9,182 nucleotides of DNA from positions 1 through 9,182 of the forward strand of contig CALVHJ010000055.1 of NCBI GenBank assembly GCA_944327425.1, read 5' to 3'. Each line of letters opens with the position of its first letter. The stretch's first letter is position 1. The stretch comes from an uncultured Bacilli bacterium. GTDB lineage: Bacteria > Bacillota_I > Bacilli_A > RF39 > UBA660. This document shows, piece by piece, positions 1 through 7,000 of this stretch. A model generated the notes under the pieces. That model saw nothing but the letters and a program-made list of their open reading frames with translations, made no database searches and had not been told where the DNA came from. A program made the translations under genes and the position numbers.

Positions 1-84
1 AAACTAATTAAAAAAATCTAGAAAGTAAAAATAAAGTTAAAAATTTTGTAGAAAATACTTGACTTTATTATGAGAGGTAAAAAT

Positions 85-270
85 ATGAAAGATATATTTG
101 TTGGTTTAGTAATTATATTTGTTGGATTTTTAATAATTGATTTTATTTATACCGAGACTAATACTTGTGCGGTTGCTACATGTCAAAATTGTACTAGTGA
201 AGAAGTTAAATGTGGTATTATTAAAAAACAATTTGATATAAATATTGATTTATTTGGAAGATACTGGTAA
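85..270 (+). CDS. Small single-pass membrane protein with four cysteines, function unknown
   Basis: I do not recognise this 61-residue protein. An earlier in-frame ATG lies at 70, but the Shine-Dalgarno-like GAGAGG (72-77) is 7 bases before the ATG at 85, so 85 is the better start. After a short charged N-terminus (MKD), residues 4-22 form one hydrophobic segment that looks like an uncleaved signal anchor or a signal peptide. The remaining ~39 residues are polar and hold Cys28, Cys33, Cys36 and Cys43 (C-x4-C-x2-C-x6-C), then a short tail ending in Tyr-Trp. No lipobox precedes Cys28. If the N-terminus stays inside, the cysteines face outward and could form disulfides or bind a metal; this is inference. 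It lies 61 bases before yitT, in the same direction and without an intervening terminator. A real ribosome site and a protein-like composition support translation, but a chance ORF is not excluded. Confidence 0.55.
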   Translation: MKDIFVGLVIIFVGFLIIDFIYTETNTCAVATCQNCTSEEVKCGIIKKQFDINIDLFGRYW

Positions 271-278
271 ATTAACGA

Positions 279-307
279 TTAACATTCAAACTTTTTTAGT
301 ATACTAA
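279..307 (+). promoter_or_regulatory. Possible promoter or operator upstream of yitT
   Basis: The gap before yitT contains TTAACA (279-284) and TATACT (300-305), a passable -35/-10 pair but with a short 15-base spacer. The -10-like box lies inside a perfect 12-bp palindrome, TTAGTATACTAA (296-307), which could be an operator for a dimeric repressor or could be chance in A+T-rich DNA. No terminator separates this gap from the microprotein gene, so yitT may also be read from upstream. Confidence 0.3.
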
Positions 308-331
308 TTTAATAGAAGGAAAGGTAATAAC

Positions 332-1237
332 ATGGATATACATAAGATATTAAAAAAAATATTAGATCAAAACAAAACTAGCCGCATTATTTTAATGATT
401 TTAGGCACTTTTTTACTAGGATTAAATTATAATACTTTTTTAAAGCCCAATGATTTAATCGTCGGCGGAACAAGTAGTTTGGCCATAATTTTTAATGATT
501 TGTTTGGTTGGAATGATCAAGTATTTATTTATACGGCCGCGTTTCTCTTATTAATTATCAGTTTTATTTTTCTTGGCAAAGATAAAACTATGAAAAATAT
601 ATTTGGAAGTATTTTATACCCAGTTATGATAACCTTAACTGCTCCTATTGGTGAATTTTTAGCTCCTAAACTTGTTTTTGATGATATGATCACAACTGTA
701 GCTTTAACTAGTATTTTATATGGTGTTGCAAGTGGCATTATTTTTAAAATGGAATATACAACCGGAGGCAGTGATATAATTATGCAAATAATTTGTAAAT
801 ACATGTACATGCCAGAAGGTCAAGCCTCAATTTTAACTAATGTTTTTATCATCATTTTTGGTGGTATTGTTTTTGGTATTCCTAAAGTAGTTTACGGTTT
901 AATAATTTTATATGTTTCTTCTTTAATTGTTGATAAATTAATAATTGGTATATCCGAAAGTAAAATGTTTATTATTAATTCCAACAAAATAGCTGAAATT
1001 GAACATATTATTATTAATGATTTAAAATTAGGAGTAACAAGAATAAAAGCCGAAGGTGGTTATTCAAATAAAAAGCAAGAAATGTTACTATGTGTCGTTC
1101 CTAATAGAGACTATTACATGTTTAAACAAATTATATTAGAACTTGACCCAAATGCATTTTTCATTATAAATGATTGTTACGATATTGAAGGTGGTACAAC
1201 TAGAAAAAAAGAAAGAGGACTTAATAGTCTATATTAG
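332..1237 (+). CDS. YitT family membrane protein (YitT domain plus C-terminal DUF2179)
   Basis: This 301-residue integral membrane protein matches the YitT/DUF161 family, common in Bacilli and of unresolved function, often guessed to be a transporter. The hydrophobic part (about residues 18-205) has several membrane segments with two glycine-rich signatures in related positions: GGTSSL at 45-50 and TTGGSD at 143-148, consistent with the internal repeat of the family. The rest is a soluble cytoplasmic DUF2179 domain (about 208-290) with the typical G-V-T-R-I-K-A-E-G-G-Y run at 234-244 and a conserved K-Q-E-M-L at 248-252. The length is normal for the family, so the gene looks intact. The ATG is supported by AGGAAAGG at 317-324, 7 bases upstream. 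The Ca2+ ATPase gene starts 9 bases after the stop and its ribosome site overlaps that stop, so the two are very likely co-transcribed and translationally coupled. Family assignment is secure; substrate is unknown. Confidence 0.9.
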   Translation: MDIHKILKKILDQNKTSRIILMILGTFLLGLNYNTFLKPNDLIVGGTSSLAIIFNDLFGWNDQVFIYTAAFLLLIISFIFLGKDKTMKNIFGSILYPVMITLTAPIGEFLAPKLVFDDMITTVALTSILYGVASGIIFKMEYTTGGSDIIMQIICKYMYMPEGQASILTNVFIIIFGGIVFGIPKVVYGLIILYVSSLIVDKLIIGISESKMFIINSNKIAEIEHIIINDLKLGVTRIKAEGGYSNKKQEMLLCVVPNRDYYMFKQIILELDPNAFFIINDCYDIEGGTTRKKERGLNSLY

Positions 1238-1246
1238 GGTGATTAT

Positions 1247-3835
1247 GTGAAATATTACAATTTAACTAGTAAGGAATGTTTAGAAAAATTAAAAAGTAAT
1301 AAAGACGGTTTAAGTGAAGTGGAAGCCGAGAAAAGATTAAAAGAAAATGGTCATAATAAACTAAAAGAAGCTAAAAAAGAATCTAATTTAGCTAAATTTT
1401 TAAGTCAATTTAAAAATTTAATGATTATAGTTTTACTCCTTGCTTCTATCGTATCTTTTATTATTTCCTATATAAATCAAGAATCTTATTTAGATAGTAT
1501 TATAATCTTATTAATTGTTATTATCAATGCTATTTTAGGCTATTTAGAAGAAAGAAAAGCTGGAGAAGCTATTGAATCATTAAAAAAAATGCAAACTACC
1601 AAAGTAAAAGTACGTAGGGAAGGAAAAGTAAGATATTTAAATAGTGAAGATTTAGTAATTGGTGACATAGTCTTATTAGAAGCTGGTGACAAAGTAGCGG
1701 CTGATGCTAGATTAATATTTTCTAATGTTTTAAAAGTAGATGAATCATCTTTAACAGGCGAATCAGACTCTGTTTTAAAAGATACTAACAAAATAGCTGA
1801 AGAAGTACCTTTAAGTGATCGCCATAACATGGTATATGCTGGGACTAACGTTGTTTATGGTAAAGGTGAGTGCGTTGTCACTAAAACTGCTATGGCAACT
1901 GAAATAGGCTTAATTGCTAGTTCTCTAGGTAACACCAAACCTGAACTTACTCCTCTTCAAAAGAAAATAAATGGTATTAGTAAAGTTTTAACTATAATTA
2001 TTTCTATTGTTATCCTAGCTATGTTTATTGTAAGTATTATCAAAGATATGAAAATAACCGAAGCTCTACTTCTTGCCATATCCTTAGCTGTTGCTGCCAT
2101 CCCCGAGGGCCTTCCTGCAGTTATTACAGTTATTTTATCATTAGGAATGAGCACTCTAGCTAGTAAAAAAGCTATAGTAAGAAAAATGTCTAGTGTTGAA
2201 ACTCTTGGCAGTACTGAAGTGATTTGTACTGATAAAACTGGCACAATAACTCAAAACAAAATGGAATTAAAAGAACTTTATTATAATGATAAAACTTTTA
2301 ATAATGAAGAAATGATGCCTGAAAATATGTTTTTATATAACATGGCCTTAAATAATGATGTAGAAGTAAATGAACAAGGTTTAATTGGTGAAGCAACTGA
2401 AATAGCTATCATAAATTATTTAGAAAAAATAGTAGATCCTTTCAAATTAAAAGAGAAATACTTAAGAACAAACGAAATTCCTTTTGATTCTGAAAGAAAA
2501 ATGATGTCAGTAGTAAGTGAAATTAATGGTAAAAAATATTTATTTACTAAAGGAAGCTTTGATTCTGTTATTGCTTGTTCTACTAAAATAGAAAAAAATA
2601 ACCAAATTATAGCACTAACTAAAAAAGAATGTGAAAAATTAAAAGAGATTGAACAAGATAAATCCAATCGAGCTTTAAGACTTCTTGCTTTTGCTTATAA
2701 AGAAATAAAAGACGATAACATAAGTGAAAATGATTTAATTTTTCAAGGATTAACCGGTGTTATTGATCCTCCTCGAACTGATGTGAAAGAATCCATTGCT
2801 TTATGTAAAAGTGCTCACATTAAACCGATAATGATCACAGGAGATTCTTTAAATACCGCTGTTGCTATAGCTAAAGATATAGACATTATTACGAGTGAAG
2901 AAGAAGCAATTACTGGTAACGAGCTAGATAAATTAAGTGAAGAAGAACTTTTTAAAAATATTGAAAAATACAAAGTATATGCCAGAGTCAGCCCTATGAA
3001 TAAATTATCTATTGTCAACACTTGGAAGAAAAAAGGGTGTATTGTTGCTATGACCGGTGATGGTGTAAATGATGCTCCGGCTATAAAAGCAAGTGATATA
3101 GGAATAGGCATGGGTATAACTGGTACCGAAGTAAGTAAAAGTGTTGCCGATATTATTCTTGTTGATGATAGTTTTTCCACCATTGTTACGGCGGTAAAAG
3201 AAGGAAGAAGAATATTTGATAATATTAGAAATGTCATTACCTATTTATTAATAGGTAATATCACCGAAGTTATCACTGTTTTTATTGGTCTAATATTTGG
3301 TTATACTATTTTTGTACCAATTCAACTATTATTTATCAATTTAATAACCGATTCAATACCGGCTATAGCCTTAGCCTTTGAAGAAGCTGATAGTGATATA
3401 ATGAAAAGGGGTATTAGAAAAAACAAATCTTTTTTTACTCCATTCTTAATAAGTAAAATATTAGTCTCATCTATTCTAAAAAGTATAGCTATTCTTTTTG
3501 TTTATTTCTTAAACCTTCATCTTTCTGGACCCGAAGTAGCCGAAACCACCGCTTTTCTATGTTTAATTATTTTAGAACTATTTTTTGCTTATTCATGTAA
3601 AAATATAAAAAAACCTGTTATAAATAAAAACATATTTAATAATTCTAAATTAAATATTAGTATTATAATTTTAATGATCATAGCAACCATCATCTTTTTA
3701 ACACCAATAAAAACTATATTTAATTTAACTAGTATTACCCTAATAGAACTTTTATATTGTTTTGTTATAATAATTTTTATGGTTGTAATAGATGAATTAT
3801 TAAAAGTAAAACTTGCTCAAAGATTTAAAGATTAA
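1247..3835 (+). CDS. SERCA-like calcium-transporting P-type (P2A) ATPase
   Basis: This 862-residue pump should couple ATP hydrolysis to cation export, most likely Ca2+, across the cytoplasmic membrane. In order it has a cation-ATPase N-terminal domain (1-70), the actuator-domain LTGES (169-173), VAAIPEGLP in M4 (282-290), the phosphorylated aspartate D329 in DKTGT, the nucleotide-domain KGSFD (435-439), DPPR (507-510), MITGD (529-533) and TGDGVNDAP (603-611). Residues matching the SERCA Ca2+ ligands are all present: E287 (M4), N671 and E674 (M5), N698, T701 and D702 (M6), and E777 (M8). This suggests both Ca2+ sites are intact, whereas some bacterial relatives keep only one. Translation starts at GTG, because the family N-terminus begins there. 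GGTGAT at 1238-1243 is the ribosome site and lies directly behind the yitT stop. An out-of-frame ATG overlaps the start and is followed at once by TGA. Mn2+ transport is a less likely alternative. Confidence 0.93.
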   Translation: MKYYNLTSKECLEKLKSNKDGLSEVEAEKRLKENGHNKLKEAKKESNLAKFLSQFKNLMIIVLLLASIVSFIISYINQESYLDSIIILLIVIINAILGYLEERKAGEAIESLKKMQTTKVKVRREGKVRYLNSEDLVIGDIVLLEAGDKVAADARLIFSNVLKVDESSLTGESDSVLKDTNKIAEEVPLSDRHNMVYAGTNVVYGKGECVVTKTAMATEIGLIASSLGNTKPELTPLQKKINGISKVLTIIISIVILAMFIVSIIKDMKITEALLLAISLAVAAIPEGLPAVITVILSLGMSTLASKKAIVRKMSSVETLGSTEVICTDKTGTITQNKMELKELYYNDKTFNNEEMMPENMFLYNMALNNDVEVNEQGLIGEATEIAIINYLEKIVDPFKLKEKYLRTNEIPFDSERKMMSVVSEINGKKYLFTKGSFDSVIACSTKIEKNNQIIALTKKECEKLKEIEQDKSNRALRLLAFAYKEIKDDNISENDLIFQGLTGVIDPPRTDVKESIALCKSAHIKPIMITGDSLNTAVAIAKDIDIITSEEEAITGNELDKLSEEELFKNIEKYKVYARVSPMNKLSIVNTWKKKGCIVAMTGDGVNDAPAIKASDIGIGMGITGTEVSKSVADIILVDDSFSTIVTAVKEGRRIFDNIRNVITYLLIGNITEVITVFIGLIFGYTIFVPIQLLFINLITDSIPAIALAFEEADSDIMKRGIRKNKSFFTPFLISKILVSSILKSIAILFVYFLNLHLSGPEVAETTAFLCLIILELFFAYSCKNIKKPVINKNIFNNSKLNISIIILMIIATIIFLTPIKTIFNLTSITLIELLYCFVIIIFMVVIDELLKVKLAQRFKD

Positions 3836-3852
3836 CTAATATTAAATTTAGC

Positions 3853-3881
3853 TGGATTATAAACTAATAATTTGCTAAAAT
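3853..3881 (+). promoter_or_regulatory. Possible extended -10 promoter for priA
   Basis: The 68-base gap before priA contains TGCTAAAAT (3873-3881), which fits an extended -10 element (TG-n-TAAAAT). At a 17-base spacing upstream is TGGATT (3853-3858), matching the -35 consensus at only three positions. An extended -10 can compensate for a poor -35. No intrinsic terminator is visible behind the ATPase gene, so read-through from yitT-ATPase is also possible. Confidence 0.4.
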
Positions 3882-3903
3882 ATTATTGAATGGAGGGTAA
3901 AAA

Positions 3904-6087
3904 ATGTTTGCTTATTGTATTATTGAATATCCTGTAAAAACACTTGATAAAGCTTTTACCTACCAAATACCTTCCGACCTACGAAATAAATTAAAAGTAG
4001 GAATGAAAGTATTAGTTCCCTTTAATAATAGAACTGTTCATGGCATAGTATTAAAAATAACTAATAATTATGAAGGTGATCTTGAATTAAAAGAAATAAC
4101 AAGTATTGAAGATGAATTTTTAGTTTTAAATAAAGAGTTATTATTATTAGGAAGACATCTTCAATATTTAACTATGTGTAGCCTAATAACCGCTTACCAA
4201 ACCATGCTTCCTAGTGCTCTAAAAGTTAAAACTAAGGTAAGAGATTATAATGATTATGAAGTTTTAATCAAATTAAACAAACCTTTAGAAGAAATAAAAG
4301 AGTATATAAAAACACATCGAAAAAGTAATAAAACACAAATTCTTACCGAATTAATAAAGAAAGAAAAGCTAAATAAAAAAGAACTAAATTATGCCAGCTT
4401 AAGAGAGTTAAAACAACAAAATATAATTGTAGAAGAAAAGATAATAAAGAAAAATATTACAGAAAAGAAAATCAAAAATGATTCTAAAACCTTAAATGAT
4501 GAACAAAAATCAGCTTACCAAACTATTATTGCTTCTTTAAATAAAACTAAAACTTTTTTACTTTACGGCGTAACAGGAAGTGGCAAAACCCTAATTTATA
4601 TTAATTTGATTAAGGAGGTAATAAAAAATAAAAAAACCGCCTTATTATTAGTCCCCGAAATTAGTTTAACAGAACAAATAGTAAGTATTTTTTATGATAA
4701 TTTTGGTAGTGATGTAGCCATCCTTCACAGTGGGCTTTCTAATAAAGAAAAATATGAAGAATATATTAAAATCTTAAATGGTGAAGTAAATATTGTAATA
4801 GGTACTCGTAGTGCTATATTTGCTCCCTTAACTAATATAGGAATTATCATTATTGATGAAGAACATAGTGATACTTACAAACAAGATAATACCCCAAGAT
4901 ATCATGCCAAAGATATTGCTTTAAAAAGGAGTGAATATAATAAATGTCCTCTAGTTTTAGGCAGTGCTACTCCATCCTTAGAATCAATGGCTAGAGCTAG
5001 TAAAAATGTCTACCAATTAATTACTTTAAAAAAACGAGCTAACAACTTACCTCTACCCCAAGTATATATTGTCGATATGAAACAGGAACTAAAGCATCGT
5101 AACTTTATAATAAGTGAATTATTAGATAAAAAGATAAGCGAATGCCTGGGTAATCATGAGCAAATAATTTTACTTTTAAACAGAAGGGGATTTTCCACAA
5201 TTATTACCTGTCGTAATTGTGGCTTTACATATAAATGTCCTTATTGTGAAATATCGCTAACTTATCATAAAACATCTAACACATTAAGATGTCATTACTG
5301 TGGCTATACCAAAATAAAAGATGATATTTGTCCTGAATGTCACGAAAAAGCTTTAAACTATATGGGTATGGGTACTGAAAAACTAGAAGAAATAATCAAA
5401 GAAAAATATCAAGATGCCAAAATAATTCGTATGGATGCTGATACCACTAGTAAAAAAGGTTCTCATCAAAAAATTATTAAAGCCTTTCAAAATGAAGAAT
5501 ATAATATTTTAATTGGCACCCAAATGATTAGCAAAGGTCTTGATTTTCCTAAATGTACTTTAGTTGGTGTAATTAATGCTGATAGCTCTTTAAACCTACC
5601 TGATTTTAGAAGTAGTGAACGCACATTTAGCTTACTTGATCAAGTAGCAGGAAGAAGTGGTAGAAGTACTATCCCGGGAAGTGTTATAATCCAAACCTTT
5701 AATCCTGATAACAAAACTATTTTAGCTGTAAAAAAACATGATTATGATTCATTTTATTTAGAGGAAATGAAAATTAGAAAAATCCTAAAATATCCTCCAT
5801 ATTATTATTTAGCTAATATAAAAATAGCTAGTAAAGATTATAATGAAGCAAGTTCAGAGTCAGTTAAAATAAAAAAATATTTAGAAAAAAATTTAGATCA
5901 AACAAGTATCATTTTAGGACCATCTACTGCCTCTAATTTCAAAAGAAACAACATATATCGTTTTAGTATTACTATTAAATATCGCTTTGACAAACATTTA
6001 ATGAAAGTATTAAAAGATTTAGATGAAATATATGCTACCAATAAAAATTGCTTTTTAGAGCTAGATATTAATCCTTTAAGAATATAG
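3904..6087 (+). CDS. priA: Primosomal protein N' (replication restart helicase PriA)
   Basis: PriA recognises stalled or collapsed replication forks and reloads the replisome, acting as a 3'-5' superfamily 2 DNA helicase. The 727 residues contain an N-terminal DNA-binding domain (about 1-105, opening with the family-typical P-V-K-T-L-D-K-A-F-T-Y at 10-20), a variable lysine-rich linker or winged-helix part, then the helicase core. Visible motifs are Walker A GVTGSGKT (222-229), DEEH (318-321), GSATPS (353-358), GTQMISKGLDFP (538-549) and QVAGRSGR (580-587). Eight cysteines for two zinc ions are all present: C436, C439, C445, C448, C463, C466, C476 and C479. The protein is somewhat shorter than the B. 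subtilis homologue (about 800 residues), mainly before the helicase core, but no key motif is missing. The ATG has GGAGGG (3892-3897) 6 bases upstream. sigG follows after an 85-base gap. The assignment is secure. Confidence 0.96.
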   Translation: MFAYCIIEYPVKTLDKAFTYQIPSDLRNKLKVGMKVLVPFNNRTVHGIVLKITNNYEGDLELKEITSIEDEFLVLNKELLLLGRHLQYLTMCSLITAYQTMLPSALKVKTKVRDYNDYEVLIKLNKPLEEIKEYIKTHRKSNKTQILTELIKKEKLNKKELNYASLRELKQQNIIVEEKIIKKNITEKKIKNDSKTLNDEQKSAYQTIIASLNKTKTFLLYGVTGSGKTLIYINLIKEVIKNKKTALLLVPEISLTEQIVSIFYDNFGSDVAILHSGLSNKEKYEEYIKILNGEVNIVIGTRSAIFAPLTNIGIIIIDEEHSDTYKQDNTPRYHAKDIALKRSEYNKCPLVLGSATPSLESMARASKNVYQLITLKKRANNLPLPQVYIVDMKQELKHRNFIISELLDKKISECLGNHEQIILLLNRRGFSTIITCRNCGFTYKCPYCEISLTYHKTSNTLRCHYCGYTKIKDDICPECHEKALNYMGMGTEKLEEIIKEKYQDAKIIRMDADTTSKKGSHQKIIKAFQNEEYNILIGTQMISKGLDFPKCTLVGVINADSSLNLPDFRSSERTFSLLDQVAGRSGRSTIPGSVIIQTFNPDNKTILAVKKHDYDSFYLEEMKIRKILKYPPYYYLANIKIASKDYNEASSESVKIKKYLEKNLDQTSIILGPSTASNFKRNNIYRFSITIKYRFDKHLMKVLKDLDEIYATNKNCFLELDINPLRI

Positions 6088-6121
6088 TTTATAAAATTAA
6101 ACTCTAAATAAAATAATAAAT

Positions 6122-6151
6122 GAATAAAATAATAACTTCTTTCCCATAAAT
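6122..6151 (+). promoter_or_regulatory. Weak candidate forespore-type (SigF/SigG) promoter for sigG
   Basis: GAATA (6122-6126) fits the loose SigG -35 pattern. CATAAAT (6145-6151), 18 bases further on, matches the SigG -10 consensus (CATWMTA) at five of seven positions. Initiation would fall near 6158, about 15 bases before the TTG codon, a leader as short as that inferred for the RDD gene downstream. In B. subtilis sigG is transcribed by SigF and then by SigG itself, so a promoter here would make sense. Such matches are frequent in DNA this rich in A and T, so this is only a candidate. Confidence 0.22.
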
Positions 6152-6164
6152 AAAAGGAAAGGAG
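6136..6164 (+). promoter_or_regulatory. Leader hairpin that masks the sigG ribosome binding site
   Basis: CTTCTTTCC (6136-6144) pairs with GGAAAGGAG (6156-6164) across an 11-base A-rich loop: nine consecutive pairs, eight Watson-Crick and one U-G. The 3' arm is the Shine-Dalgarno site of sigG, lying 8 bases before its TTG codon, so the folded RNA would hide it completely. AATAA (6131-6135) could also pair with TTATT (6169-6173) and extend the fold to the first base of the start codon. A comparable RBS-occluding hairpin with a non-ATG start is described for B. subtilis sigG. The stem is followed by AATTTTATTT and not by a clean T run, so a terminator for priA is the less likely reading. Confidence 0.7.
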
Positions 6165-6172
6165 AATTTTAT

Positions 6173-6949
6173 TTGGCAAGATATAAAGTAGATATTACCG
6201 GGATTAACACGAATGAATTAAAGGTACTAAATAGTAGTGAAATGACTAAATTATTTACAAGATATCAAAACGGTGATTTGCAAGCTAAAGAAGAATTAAT
6301 TAATGGTAATTTAAAATTAGTATTAAGTATTTTAAGAAGCTTTAATAAAGGAAATTATAACATGGATGATTTATTTCAAGTAGGCGTAATTGGCTTAATT
6401 AAAGCAATTGATAATTTTGATTTATCATATAACTTAAAGCTATCAACTTATGCCGTACCTCTAATTCTTGGGGAAATAAAAAGGTATATCAGAGATAATA
6501 ATAGTATTCGTATAAGTAGAAGCATTAAAGATCTAGCCTACAATATTTTAAGGTTCAAAGAATCATATTTCAATAAACATGGCCATGAACCTACTAGCAA
6601 AGAAATAGCCGACTCCCTAGATGTTGAGGAATACAAAATTGCTCAAGCTCTAGATAGCTTAAAAGAACCAATGAGTATATTTGAACCTATCTATAATGAT
6701 GGCGGTGATACTATTTATTTAATGGATCAAATAGCCGATAAAAAAGATTTAAATAGTGATAAAGATGCTTTAATATCTTTAAGAAAAGGTTTAAATAAGA
6801 TTAAAGAAAGAGAACGAGAAATATTAATAGAACGTTATATTATTGGTAAAACCCAAATGGAAATAGCCGAGTCCTTAAATATTAGTCAAGCTCAAGTATC
6901 AAGAATTGAAAAAAATGCTATTCTAAGTTTAAAAAGAATGATTAAATAG
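6173..6949 (+). CDS. sigG: RNA polymerase sporulation sigma factor SigG (late forespore)
   Basis: SigG directs RNA polymerase in the forespore after engulfment, switching on spore DNA-protection, coat-proximal and germination genes. The 258 residues match the family length (260 in B. subtilis). Region 2 includes D-D-L-F-Q-V-G at 65-71 and S-T-Y-A-V-P at 91-96; region 3 covers about 115-175; region 4 ends in a helix-turn-helix, with K-T-Q-M-E-I-A-E at 226-233 and Q-A-Q-V-S-R-I-E-K at 239-247. The opening (ARYKVDITGINTNELKVL) and SIFEPIYNDGGD at 168-179 are typical of SigG and separate it from SigF, SigB and SigE. The start is TTG, supported by AGGAAAGGAG (6155-6164) and by alignment of the N-terminus with B. 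subtilis SigG. In B. subtilis the gene follows sigE; here it follows priA, with no sigE in view. Expression is probably damped by the leader hairpin and weak start codon. The next gene has its own promoter. Confidence 0.93.
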   Translation: MARYKVDITGINTNELKVLNSSEMTKLFTRYQNGDLQAKEELINGNLKLVLSILRSFNKGNYNMDDLFQVGVIGLIKAIDNFDLSYNLKLSTYAVPLILGEIKRYIRDNNSIRISRSIKDLAYNILRFKESYFNKHGHEPTSKEIADSLDVEEYKIAQALDSLKEPMSIFEPIYNDGGDTIYLMDQIADKKDLNSDKDALISLRKGLNKIKEREREILIERYIIGKTQMEIAESLNISQAQVSRIEKNAILSLKRMIK

Positions 6950-6950
6950 C

Positions 6951-6979
6951 TTTACATTCAATTCTAAAAATAATATAAT
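6951..6979 (+). promoter_or_regulatory. Near-consensus SigA-type promoter for the RDD-Nudix unit
   Basis: TTTACA (6951-6956) and a perfect TATAAT (6974-6979) are separated by 17 bases, which is optimal spacing. The promoter begins one base after the sigG stop codon. Initiation is expected near 6986, at the first base of the AAGGAG ribosome site, leaving a leader of only about 15 bases. This is the best promoter in the window. It implies that the RDD and Nudix genes are expressed in vegetative cells independently of sigG. Confidence 0.8.
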
Positions 6980-7000
6980 ATGTTTAAGGAGTTGATAATT

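Noticed and set aside
1..84. 3' end of an upstream gene
   Set aside because: Each plus-strand frame meets a stop within the first 21 bases, so at most a few codons could belong to an upstream gene and nothing can be identified.
59..87. TTGACT followed 17 bases later by AATATG, as a promoter
   Set aside because: The -10 match is poor, and initiation would fall after the ribosome site and start codon of the microprotein gene, so it cannot drive that gene.
3836..3903. Terminator between the ATPase gene and priA
   Set aside because: Only short imperfect inverted repeats such as TTAGC/GCTAA with a long loop are present, without a T run.
6136..6174. The sigG leader hairpin read as an intrinsic terminator for priA
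   Set aside because: The stem is followed by AATTTTATTT and not a continuous T run, and its 3' arm coincides exactly with the sigG Shine-Dalgarno site. Some attenuation remains possible.
529..6179. Open frames of 83-140 codons on the minus strand inside yitT, the ATPase gene and priA
   Set aside because: They lie opposite well-supported genes, show no recognisable domains and have the composition expected of antisense frames of A+T-rich genes.
6980..7000. ATG at 6980 as the start of the RDD protein
   Set aside because: It lies immediately after the TATAAT box, before the expected transcription start, and lacks a ribosome site. TTG at 7001 has AAGGAG at proper distance.
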